Positions 1 through 6,472 of a DNA stretch of 20,656 nucleotides are shown here, piece by piece (position 1 is the first letter of the stretch; every line of letters starts with the position of its first letter). This DNA comes from JAKAVK01 sp964419095. Its GTDB lineage: Archaea > Micrarchaeota > Micrarchaeia > Micrarchaeales > CABMGC01. The stretch is from contig CAYQOG010000016.1 in assembly GCA_964419095.1 (NCBI GenBank), forward strand, positions 1-20,656. The letters are read 5' to 3'. The notes under the pieces are model-generated. The model was given only the letters and a program-made list of their open reading frames with translations. It had not been told where the DNA came from and did no database searches. A program made the translations under genes and the position numbers.

Positions 1-11
1 TCAACAGTTTG

Positions 12-50
12 TTCCCTTTGGGAAAGCCACGGCCTTTAGGCCGTGGAAGG
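12..50 (+). mobile_element. Probable IS200/IS605-type right end (hairpins), element body outside the window
   Basis: A perfect 8-bp stem, CCACGGCC (27-34) and GGCCGTGG (39-46), closes a TTTA loop and is followed by AAGGG. A smaller perfect hairpin, TTCCC-TTT-GGGAA (12-24), precedes it. A GC-rich stem with a TTTA loop followed by a purine-rich run is the layout of right ends, and of the omega-RNA 3' ends, of IS200/IS605 TnpB elements such as ISDra2. If so, the element lies to the left of this window. No transposase or TnpB reading frame is visible here. There is no T-run after the stem on either strand, which argues against a terminator. Confidence 0.5.
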
Positions 51-132
51 GTACACACATAGGCTCTACAACTCTAATAGGTTCTTAGCATTTCTACAGA
101 ACCAGCGCTATATTCTACAAACAGATGCTCTA

Positions 133-699
133 CTACTTCTTGCTCAGGTATTCAAGCGCGTCGTAGAGTATGGATCTTGTCTTAAGATCCTGAATCTCCC
201 TGTTCTTGAGCATCTCCCTGACCCTGGATATCGGCTCCAGATTCCTCTCTATGTGCTCCGAGAAGTCCAGTTTCTGTCCGTTGACCGCACCGTCGCATTC
301 CGCTAAGAAGTGGAATTGGGTTTCTATTTCCCAGCCAGGCGCAGGAAAGACCTCTCCCAACGAAATGAGCTTCTTGACCTTGAGGCCCGCCTCCTCTTCA
401 ACCTCCCTTATCGCCGCCTGTCCTATACTTTCCCCCTTTTCCGGTCCGCCGCCTGGCACCTCTATCGTACTGATGCCCATCGCGTTACGCCACTGCCTGA
501 TCAGCATTATGTACCATTCGCCGTCTACCGTGAGCATCGGCACCACAATTACTCCGTTTTCGTGAGTTACAACAGGCAGGTCTTCGAGGACATTGCCGTT
601 AGGCAGCTCTACCGTTCTCTCTTCTACCGTGAGCGACCTCTTGTGGTATATCCTCCTTACAGCACCCCTACGTGGTGCTGCCTTATCCTTCCTGCTCAT
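133..699 (-). CDS. Nudix hydrolase, ADP-ribose/nucleotide-sugar pyrophosphatase-like
   Basis: This 188-residue protein carries a complete Nudix box (G-x5-E-x7-REVEEEAGL) around residues 83-105, preceded by the EVPGGG strand typical of the ADP-ribose pyrophosphatase (NudF-like) group. Family members hydrolyse a nucleoside diphosphate linked to another moiety, using metal bound by the REVEEE glutamates. The N-terminal region (about 15-75) has the antiparallel strands usual in NudF-type dimers. The start codon overlaps the rmlD stop (ATGA, 696-699), so it is probably translationally coupled and is the last gene of the rmlA-rmlD-nudix unit. The context suggests it may hydrolyse nucleotide sugars or clear ADP-ribose, but the substrate cannot be read from the sequence. 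The family call is secure. Confidence 0.9.
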   Translation of the reverse strand: MSRKDKAAPRRGAVRRIYHKRSLTVEERTVELPNGNVLEDLPVVTHENGVIVVPMLTVDGEWYIMLIRQWRNAMGISTIEVPGGGPEKGESIGQAAIREVEEEAGLKVKKLISLGEVFPAPGWEIETQFHFLAECDGAVNGQKLDFSEHIERNLEPISRVREMLKNREIQDLKTRSILYDALEYLSKK

Positions 700-1580
700 C
701 CAGTCACCAGCTGCTCCTTGAGCCTAGCCAGCCCCTCCTTCACGGTGAGCGTCTTTATGCCAGTGGCACGCTCCACCTTCTCTGTTGACATGTTCACCCT
801 GCCAGGCCTTACCGCAATCTGGTTGAGCTCTGGCGTTGTTATCGGGGTTATCAGCTTCTCGTTCAAGCCGAACGTTCTCGCAATCTCCTTGGAGAAATCA
901 AGCCTGCTCAGGCAATCTTTTCCCGTTATGTGGAATATGCCCGTGTCTCCCTTTTCATAGAGCCTTATTATCTGCTCAGCGAGGTTGTCTGCAAAGGTAG
1001 GATTGTTGAGCTGGTCGCTGACTATCTTCACGGTTTCGTCTTTCTTCAGTTTGTCGATAAGCCAGAGCGCGAAGCTTACCTTGTTGAGCCCGCCCCTTCC
1101 ATATATGACCGATGTCCTTGCAACTATGTAGTTTACGTCAAGGGTCCAAAGCATCTGCTCCACCATTACCTTGGTGCGCGCAAGATAGCTCAGTGGATGC
1201 GGCTTGTCCTTCTCGTTGTACCTCAGCTTCCTTCCATCGAATACGTAATCGGTAGAGAGGAAAACATAATTGCAGCCAAAGCTCTTGCATGCCTCGGCCA
1301 CGTTCTTTGCCCCATCCACGTTCACGCGCCACGCCTCTTCGTGGTTGGTTTCGCATTGATCGAGGTTGTTGAGCGAATGCGTGTCGATGACGCAGTCTGG
1401 CTTAATTTTCTCGAGAAGCTTGAAAGTAGAGGCGCGGTCCGTGGAATCGAGCCTGAATATCCTGGGGCCCTTTATCTCATGCGTATTGTACGTGCCATAA
1501 ATCTCGTATTTATCCTTCAACAGCTCCGCCATCCTTCCTCCAACAAGTCCGCTGCTTCCTATTATCAATAGTTTATCCAC
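696..1580 (-). CDS. rmlD: dTDP-4-dehydrorhamnose reductase-like protein (RmlD family)
   Basis: RmlD reduces dTDP-4-keto-L-rhamnose to dTDP-L-rhamnose with NAD(P)H in the cytoplasm. The 294-residue length is normal. The N-terminus has the Rossmann motif GSSGLVGG (8-15), followed by DCVIDTHSLNNLDQCE, which matches the RmlD 'D.VIN.AA.T.VD.AE' block, and STDYVFDG (109-116), a family hallmark. The usual catalytic YxxxK is altered: the sequence reads SYLARTK, with Tyr132 five residues before Lys137 instead of four, so Leu133 sits where Tyr is expected. It lies 9 nt after rmlA and its stop overlaps the Nudix start. It could be a working reductase with a shifted motif, or an RmlD-fold protein that mainly binds substrate. 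Confidence 0.85.
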   Translation of the reverse strand: MDKLLIIGSSGLVGGRMAELLKDKYEIYGTYNTHEIKGPRIFRLDSTDRASTFKLLEKIKPDCVIDTHSLNNLDQCETNHEEAWRVNVDGAKNVAEACKSFGCNYVFLSTDYVFDGRKLRYNEKDKPHPLSYLARTKVMVEQMLWTLDVNYIVARTSVIYGRGGLNKVSFALWLIDKLKKDETVKIVSDQLNNPTFADNLAEQIIRLYEKGDTGIFHITGKDCLSRLDFSKEIARTFGLNEKLITPITTPELNQIAVRPGRVNMSTEKVERATGIKTLTVKEGLARLKEQLVTG

Positions 1581-1589
1581 TCAATTCAC

Positions 1590-2321
1590 CTATATCCTTA
1601 CACCAAGTTCCTTTGCGCGGATGATACCCGCGCGCAGCAGTGCCTCAGGCGTGCCAGCATCCATGACGAAGCTGTCTATCTTTATCGCCTTAAGCAGTTT
1701 TCTGTCAACATACCAGTTGTTGACATCGGTTATCTCAAGCTCGCCTCTCTGGCTGGGCTTCAGCTTCCTTATGACATCGAATACGCCAGGTGGGTATACG
1801 TAGAGACCAGGGATCATGAAATCTGATTTGGGCACCTTGGGCTTCTCCTCTATCTTCACTATTCTGCCGTTCGAATCCAATACTGGTATCGCAACCTTGG
1901 TCGGCTCCTTTGCCTTGTTGAGGAATACATATGCATACTCGTCCTCGAAGACATGGTCAGGTATGTCCGTCTTCGTAAAGATATCGTCACCCAGAATTGC
2001 GACCACCTTGCTTCCTGCAAAGAAATCCTCAGCTTTAAGCACTGCATCGGCAAGTCCGAGAGGACCGGTCTGCGTCTTATACGTGATTGAGACTCCGAAC
2101 TGCTTTCCATCGCCCATATATTTCTTAAAGCTGGACAGATCCGACTCTCCTGTTACCACGCATATGTTGCTTATGCCAGCTCCCTTCAATGTCTCCAATG
2201 GATACATTATCATTGGCCTGTCATAGATGGGGAGGAGGTGCTTGTTCATTATCAAGGTGAGGGGCCTTAGCCTCGTGCCGCTCCCTCCTGCAAGTATCAC
2301 TCCTTTTCTGGAATTCCTCAT
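1590..2321 (-). CDS. rmlA: Glucose-1-phosphate thymidylyltransferase (short RmlA type)
   Basis: This sugar-phosphate nucleotidylyltransferase is expected to form dTDP-glucose from dTTP and glucose-1-phosphate, the entry step to dTDP-sugars. It has the signature LAGGSGTRLRPLT (10-22), NKHLLPIYDRPM (26-37, close to the RmlA 'SKQLLPIYDKPM'), LGDDIF (110-115), EEKPK (158-162) and DAGT (221-224). At 243 residues it lacks roughly the last 50 residues of bacterial RmlA (about 290), the part that contributes to the allosteric site and dimer contacts. It is therefore a short archaeal-style form. It is the first gene of the minus-strand unit, with a TATA-like box about 36 nt upstream of the ATG. Confidence 0.9.
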   Translation of the reverse strand: MRNSRKGVILAGGSGTRLRPLTLIMNKHLLPIYDRPMIMYPLETLKGAGISNICVVTGESDLSSFKKYMGDGKQFGVSITYKTQTGPLGLADAVLKAEDFFAGSKVVAILGDDIFTKTDIPDHVFEDEYAYVFLNKAKEPTKVAIPVLDSNGRIVKIEEKPKVPKSDFMIPGLYVYPPGVFDVIRKLKPSQRGELEITDVNNWYVDRKLLKAIKIDSFVMDAGTPEALLRAGIIRAKELGVRI

Positions 2322-2352
2322 AAATAGTACCTATTCATATTGCCAAGCAAGC

Positions 2353-2360
2353 TTTATATA
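2353..2360. promoter_or_regulatory. TATA-like box, possibly shared by divergent rmlA and epimerase genes
   Basis: TTTATATA lies in the 102-nt gap between rmlA (ATG at 2321, minus) and the epimerase (ATG at 2424, plus). Its reverse complement, TATATAAA, is also a good archaeal TATA box. Assuming a TATA-to-start distance of about 26 bp, transcripts would start near 2331 (minus, leader about 10 nt) and near 2383 (plus, leader about 41 nt with GGTG at 2415-2418). I see no second convincing box. Confidence 0.5.
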
Positions 2361-2362
2361 GT

Positions 2363-2379
2363 TAATGTTATTAACATTA
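2363..2379. promoter_or_regulatory. Perfect palindrome, candidate operator of the divergent dTDP-sugar genes
   Basis: TAATGTTA (2363-2370), one T, then TAACATTA (2372-2379) form a perfect 8-bp inverted repeat. It starts 2 bp from the TATA-like box, between that box and the predicted plus-strand start. On the minus side it lies just upstream of the box. A protein bound here could repress the epimerase-rmlC arm while leaving, or even helping, the rmlA arm. The role is inferred from position. Confidence 0.5.
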
Positions 2380-2423
2380 TAACATCTGAAGGTTAAATGG
2401 TCTTCCATGGCTATGGTGTTTTT

Positions 2424-3437
2424 ATGCGAGTATTAGTGACTGGAGGCGCGGGATACATAGGTTCTGTGATGTGCGGCATGCTTGTTGACCAGGGATTCAG
2501 CGTAACGGTCCTGGACCGCTTCTTCTTCGGGAAGGAGACCCTTGACTACCTGAAAGGGAAGATTAAGCTTGTGAAGGGAGACATAAGGTGGGTAGATTCA
2601 TCGGTCATGAAGGGAATAGACGCGGTCATAGACATGGCTGCACTCTCAAATGATCCTATAGGCGAGCTCAACCCGAAGAAGACACTGGAAATAAACTACA
2701 TGGGTAGGGCAAGGATGGCAAGGATGGCCAAGAAGAACAAGGTGGGGCAGTACATACTCGCATCATCATGCAGCGTCTACGGATTCCAGAAGGAGGTTGT
2801 GGATGAGAAATCAAAGATACACCCTCTTACTACTTACGCAAAGGCAAACGCACTTGCAGAGAAGGCATCTCTGCCTCTCGCAGATAAGAATTTCACAGTA
2901 ACCGCGCTACGCCAATCTTCAGTGTATGGCGTATCCAACAGAATGAGATTTGACATCGCCTGCAACAACATGACGCTTAGCCTGTTCAAGGGGAACAAGA
3001 TACCTGTAATGAGGGACGGGAAGCAGCAGAGGCCTATAATCCACATAAAGGACACCTCGAACGGCTTCATAACGGTGCTCAAGGCCGAGAAGGAGCTCGT
3101 GAACGGAGAAGTCTTCAACGTGGGATCCAAGGAACAGAATTTCAGGCTGTTTGACCTTGCGAAGACTGTGTCGCAGGGAGTCGGCATACCATTCAAGTAC
3201 GAATGGTACGGCGATCCTGACTACAGGAGCTACGCTGTCGGCTTCAAGAAAATAGAGAGGATTCTAGGATACAGGACAAAGCACACTCCTAAAGAGGGTG
3301 CAAGGGAGATATACAAGGCATTGGAAAGCGGCAGGCTCAAGAACGATGAGAAGACAGTGACCATCCAATGGTACAAGAAGCTCGCGGAGATGCAGAAGCT
3401 CATCACTGATGCAGAAATCGACGGCAAACTGATATAG
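2424..3437 (+). CDS. NAD-dependent nucleotide-sugar epimerase/dehydratase (extended SDR)
   Basis: This is an extended short-chain dehydrogenase/reductase acting on a nucleotide sugar. The ATG at 2424 is preferred over 2397 because the protein then begins directly with MRVLVTGGAGYIGS (glycine-rich NAD site at residues 7-13), with GGTG 5 nt upstream. Other hallmarks are KGDIRW (51-56, adenine-binding Asp), AALSND, SSCSVYG (114-120) and FNVGSKEQN. The catalytic motif YxxxK reads YAKAN, so Tyr138 is present but the usual Lys is Asn142. The length of 337 residues is normal. It is followed after 8 nt by rmlC, so it probably acts on a dTDP-sugar. It is not a standard RmlB, because the DHSTDEVYG-type block is absent. 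The substrate is unknown. Confidence 0.85.
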   Translation: MRVLVTGGAGYIGSVMCGMLVDQGFSVTVLDRFFFGKETLDYLKGKIKLVKGDIRWVDSSVMKGIDAVIDMAALSNDPIGELNPKKTLEINYMGRARMARMAKKNKVGQYILASSCSVYGFQKEVVDEKSKIHPLTTYAKANALAEKASLPLADKNFTVTALRQSSVYGVSNRMRFDIACNNMTLSLFKGNKIPVMRDGKQQRPIIHIKDTSNGFITVLKAEKELVNGEVFNVGSKEQNFRLFDLAKTVSQGVGIPFKYEWYGDPDYRSYAVGFKKIERILGYRTKHTPKEGAREIYKALESGRLKNDEKTVTIQWYKKLAEMQKLITDAEIDGKLI

Positions 3438-3445
3438 GTGTAACA

Positions 3446-4009
3446 ATGCCATTTACCTTTGAGAGAACCGAGATACCGGATGTTATCATAATAACGCCTG
3501 CGATATTCGAGGATCTGCGCGGCCATTTTGTCGAGACATACAAGCGCACCGAGTTCTCCAAGTTCGGGATTCCTGAAGACTTCAGACAGGACAACTACTC
3601 CCTCTCAAAGAAAGGAGTGGCTAGAGGCCTGCACTATCAGGCTGACCCATTCTCACAGGGCAAGCTTATGCGCGCAATATCCGGCAAGATATTCGAGGTT
3701 GCAGTTGACATAAGAAGAGGATCGCCATACTTCGGAAAGTGGGTATCAGTGATAATGACTCAGGAGAATAGGGCGATGATATGGATTCCAGAAGGATTTG
3801 CAGCGGGCATGATGTCGCTGGAGGAGGATAGCAGGCTGGCATATAAGACAACCAATGAGTATTCAAAGGCTCATGAGTGCGGCATCAAGTGGAATGATCC
3901 TGCAATAGGCATAAAGTGGCCTATTGATATCAAGCCTCTCGTTTCGGAGAAGGACGAGGTACATCCTCTCCTCAAGGACGCCGAGATAAACTTTGTTTAC
4001 AAGAAGTAG
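3446..4009 (+). CDS. rmlC: dTDP-4-dehydrorhamnose 3,5-epimerase (RmlC family)
   Basis: RmlC epimerises C3 and C5 of dTDP-4-keto-6-deoxyglucose to give the L-rhamno form. It is a cupin-fold dimer. At 187 residues the length is typical, and the diagnostic blocks are all present: FEDLRGHFVE (21-30), QDNYSLSKKGVARGLHYQ (48-65), a Q.KL.R block, and WNDP and KWP near 149-159. The key residues fall at the same positions as in the well-studied Salmonella enzyme: His63 (GLHYQ), Tyr133 and Asp170 (SEKD). One usually conserved position differs: the FAHGF block reads FAAGM, so His is Ala120. The start is supported by GGTG 5 nt upstream, 8 nt after the epimerase gene. It ends 16 nt from a convergent glycosyltransferase gene. 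Confidence 0.92.
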   Translation: MPFTFERTEIPDVIIITPAIFEDLRGHFVETYKRTEFSKFGIPEDFRQDNYSLSKKGVARGLHYQADPFSQGKLMRAISGKIFEVAVDIRRGSPYFGKWVSVIMTQENRAMIWIPEGFAAGMMSLEEDSRLAYKTTNEYSKAHECGIKWNDPAIGIKWPIDIKPLVSEKDEVHPLLKDAEINFVYKK

Positions 4010-4025
4010 CAGTAACCAGCCGCTT

Positions 4026-5177
4026 CTATCTGGATGTCATATTATTCAAGGAATTGATAGTCCTTAGCGCCGCCTTAGTGGCTCTCAGTTCGCCTACACG
4101 TTTGCGCCCTTCAATACCCACCTCATCGCGTTTCTCCGGATTTGACATGAAGTAATCCAAGCTCTTGGCAAGCGCATCAACATCCTTAATGGGCACAACG
4201 ACACCTATCCCATCAACAAGTTCACTGCCCCCTGTCTTTGTCGTCACCACCGGCACACCCATGGCCATCGCCTCGCCGCGCACAACTCCAGGGGATTCCC
4301 TTGTGGAGCAGAGGCAGAATATGGATGCTTTCATATATTCATTCATTATGTCCTCCTTGGTACTCTCGGTCGAGATGTACAACGCCTTTCGCACTCCTAG
4401 ACTGTCAGCGAGCTCCATGATTTTTTTGTAGTAGTCCTGGTCTTCTATTTGTCCAGCAAGCCTGAGCTGCCAGTCCTTGTGTTTACTGTATACCTTTGCG
4501 AATGCCTTTACCAGGACATCCTGGCACTTGGTGGGGTTTATTCGCGCAACGCTCAGCACTACATTCTCCCTTTTTGCCTTATAATTCTCGAAGAACTCCT
4601 CAGGGATTCCGTGTTCGATGAACCTGAGCTTCTTTTTCGTGAACGGGGCCAGCGCCACTGTAATGTCATAGTTGTTCTGCGTATATACTGTGAGCATATC
4701 CGAAGACATCGACTTAATAAGGAGCGAGAGCCATATCAGCGCCTTTGGATAGGGAAGCTCATCGAAGCTCTGCTGCTCTATGCCCAGCCTGAAGATTATC
4801 CTGATTTTCGGATTGAGTATCCTAATAAGCAGCGCCACAAATCCGTCATTATAGAACAGGAGCGTGTTGAGCCTCTCCTCACGTATCCTCTTGTTCAATT
4901 TCACGACATACTTCAGCTGCTTTAACAGATTGAACTCATTGTCCTCGTTAAACTCCTTTATCTCTATTATCTTCGTGTTTATCCCCCTGGTAAGCCCGTT
5001 CTTGTACGCAAGCACTACTGTATAGATACCCATTTTATTTAGGATTATCGGCATCCAGAGCGGATCCTTGTTTATGTGTATATCAAGCATAGTACGGGCT
5101 ATCACCATTCCCAGTCTCGTGCGCTTTGCTTCTGAGGAAATGCGCTGTGTGTGGATACCTTCTGCTGTCCTGGCCAT
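4026..5177 (-). CDS. Glycosyltransferase, GT4 family (GT-B fold)
   Basis: This is a 383-residue retaining glycosyltransferase of the GT-B fold, which transfers a sugar from a nucleotide donor to a glycan or lipid acceptor on the cytoplasmic face of the membrane. The C-terminal donor-binding half begins near VVLSVARINPTK (206-217) and carries the GT4 E-x7-E motif (Glu294 in ESPGVVRGE to Glu302), followed by GVPVVTTKTGGSELV. The N-terminal acceptor domain starts with a roughly 20-residue extension before the first strand. The chosen ATG lies about 30 nt from a TATA-like box (5204-5211), giving a nearly leaderless transcript. No membrane helix is evident. It follows another GT4 gene by 63 nt on the same strand. 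The acceptor and donor are not readable. Confidence 0.9.
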   Translation of the reverse strand: MARTAEGIHTQRISSEAKRTRLGMVIARTMLDIHINKDPLWMPIILNKMGIYTVVLAYKNGLTRGINTKIIEIKEFNEDNEFNLLKQLKYVVKLNKRIREERLNTLLFYNDGFVALLIRILNPKIRIIFRLGIEQQSFDELPYPKALIWLSLLIKSMSSDMLTVYTQNNYDITVALAPFTKKKLRFIEHGIPEEFFENYKAKRENVVLSVARINPTKCQDVLVKAFAKVYSKHKDWQLRLAGQIEDQDYYKKIMELADSLGVRKALYISTESTKEDIMNEYMKASIFCLCSTRESPGVVRGEAMAMGVPVVTTKTGGSELVDGIGVVVPIKDVDALAKSLDYFMSNPEKRDEVGIEGRKRVGELRATKAALRTINSLNNMTSR

Positions 5178-5203
5178 GATATTCTATCCTTCGTGTCGAG
5201 AGG

Positions 5204-5211
5204 TTTTATAT
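5204..5211 (-). promoter_or_regulatory. TATA-like box upstream of the GT4 gene ending at 4026
   Basis: On the minus strand this reads ATATAAAA. Its centre is about 30 bp from the ATG at 5177, placing the predicted transcript start about 4 nt before the start codon. The gene may therefore be transcribed separately from the upstream GT4 gene. Confidence 0.5.
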
Positions 5212-5240
5212 TGCTTTGTAGCACCGTCTGCAAAAGCGCT

Positions 5241-6395
5241 TCATTGAGTGTCTTTGGCTGAAACCTTTTCAAACATCTCAAGTATTTCGCCCAGCACGAC
5301 CTTCTTGTCGAATCTTTTAATCGCTATCTCGCGGTTCCTTTTCCTCCCTGCATTGAATCTCGCCCTTGAACGCTTTAGCTTTAGAAGCGCCTCAAGTTCC
5401 TTTACGTATTCCCTAGCACTCCCGTTTTTCGGTATGCTTATGTGCGCACCCATCTTTTGTATCTCCCACGCCGCGGGGTTCATGTTGCTCGCAACAACGT
5501 AGAGCCCACTAGCCAGCCCTTCAAGCATCGCGCGCGAGAAGGTCTCTACCGCAGGAACAATGACTACGTCCATAGATGAGATTATTCCTGGCTTGTCGGC
5601 CTCCTTTACTGGACCAAGGCAGTGCACGTTCTGGCTCGCCTCTGCTATGGCAATCAGTCCGTCCGGCTCCTTCTCGCCTATAAAATAGAACTCAAAGTCC
5701 TTCCCCATGCCGCTGCTCCTCAACTCCTCAATTATCGACAGGACAACTTCTGCATTCTTGTTCACCCCCCCTATGTGGAGGACTCGCAGGGTTTCCGAGC
5801 AGTTTTGCTTCAGCTTGAGCGGACCCGTATTGACAAATGCAGGCACATACATGACGTTATCCTTGCTTATTCCGAGAGTCATGAGGTACTTCGCCTGCTC
5901 TCTGGTTATCACATGGTGGTAGACATTCTCACGCATCTCCTTCATTGAGAAAACGATCCTCATGAAACCGTTCAGCATGCCTTCCATGATTCTGTGGTTT
6001 TGAATTATATGGCCATTCTTGAGGTGCATGCTGTGGGCTGCAATAACGTACTTCTGGCCTTTCGGTTTTCTGATTATATTGACTATGTGGTCGTATATGC
6101 TGTACGGAAGATAGACTGTTGAATCCCTTGGTAATCCTGAGTAGATGTACAGAACATAACCTAATGGAAGCGTCCATTTTCTACCGGTTATCCGTCTCGT
6201 AGGAACCTTCTTGTAAAGCGAGTAAACCTCCCTATAGTCTTTTCGCTCTGTAAATTCATTGGACTGGTATGTCGGCACAAGTACCTTTGCATCAATTCCA
6301 TTGTCCAACATAAACTTGGCATATTCGTATATGTTCACTTCCGTGCCCCTATAGCTATACTTTATGTCAACAGGTGTTATCAGAGCAATCTTCAT
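5241..6395 (-). CDS. Glycosyltransferase, GT4 family (GT-B fold)
   Basis: This is a GT-B glycosyltransferase of 384 residues from the preferred ATG at 6395. That start gives a typical N-terminus, MKIALITPVDIKYSYRGTEV, with an AAGGT motif just upstream, whereas the longer frame to 6455 adds an atypical hydrophobic leader. The second domain begins at LRVLHIGGVNKNAE (203-216). The E-x7-E motif runs from Glu284 (VETFSRAMLE) to Glu292 and is followed by GLASGLYVVAS. It is expected to act on the cytoplasmic side in building a surface glycan, together with the neighbouring GT4 and GT2 enzymes. It diverges from the GT2 gene at 6473, with a single TTTAAA box between them. Its donor and linkage are unknown. 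Confidence 0.9.
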   Translation of the reverse strand: MKIALITPVDIKYSYRGTEVNIYEYAKFMLDNGIDAKVLVPTYQSNEFTERKDYREVYSLYKKVPTRRITGRKWTLPLGYVLYIYSGLPRDSTVYLPYSIYDHIVNIIRKPKGQKYVIAAHSMHLKNGHIIQNHRIMEGMLNGFMRIVFSMKEMRENVYHHVITREQAKYLMTLGISKDNVMYVPAFVNTGPLKLKQNCSETLRVLHIGGVNKNAEVVLSIIEELRSSGMGKDFEFYFIGEKEPDGLIAIAEASQNVHCLGPVKEADKPGIISSMDVVIVPAVETFSRAMLEGLASGLYVVASNMNPAAWEIQKMGAHISIPKNGSAREYVKELEALLKLKRSRARFNAGRKRNREIAIKRFDKKVVLGEILEMFEKVSAKDTQ

Positions 6396-6419
6396 CAATT
6401 TACCTTCGATTAGCAGATA

Positions 6420-6425
6420 TTTAAA
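6420..6425. promoter_or_regulatory. TTTAAA box between divergent glycosyltransferase genes
   Basis: The only clear TATA-like element in the 77-nt gap is TTTAAA within ATATTTAAAT, which reads the same on both strands. Predicted starts at about 26 bp either side are near 6397 (minus, ATG 6395) and near 6449 (plus, ATG 6473, leader with GGTG at 6463-6466). One box may serve both genes. Confidence 0.45.
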
Positions 6426-6472
6426 TGTGTGAAGGTGTACTATCCACACTAACATATCAAACGGTGTAATTG

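Noticed and set aside
27..46. Rho-independent-like terminator for the Nudix operon
   Set aside because: The stem is strong but no T-run follows on either strand, and archaeal termination relies on T-rich tracts; the IS605-end reading fits better.
930..1571. Long open frame on the plus strand opposite rmlD (and a similar one at 310-960)
   Set aside because: They run antisense to well-supported rmlD and Nudix genes, have no family motifs and no ribosome site or promoter; they reflect codon bias of the real genes.
2424..3437. RmlB (dTDP-glucose 4,6-dehydratase), the missing pathway step
   Set aside because: The RmlB-specific DHSTDEVYG-type block is absent (it reads ASSCSVYG), the Lys of YxxxK is missing, and FNVGSKEQN points to another SDR subgroup.
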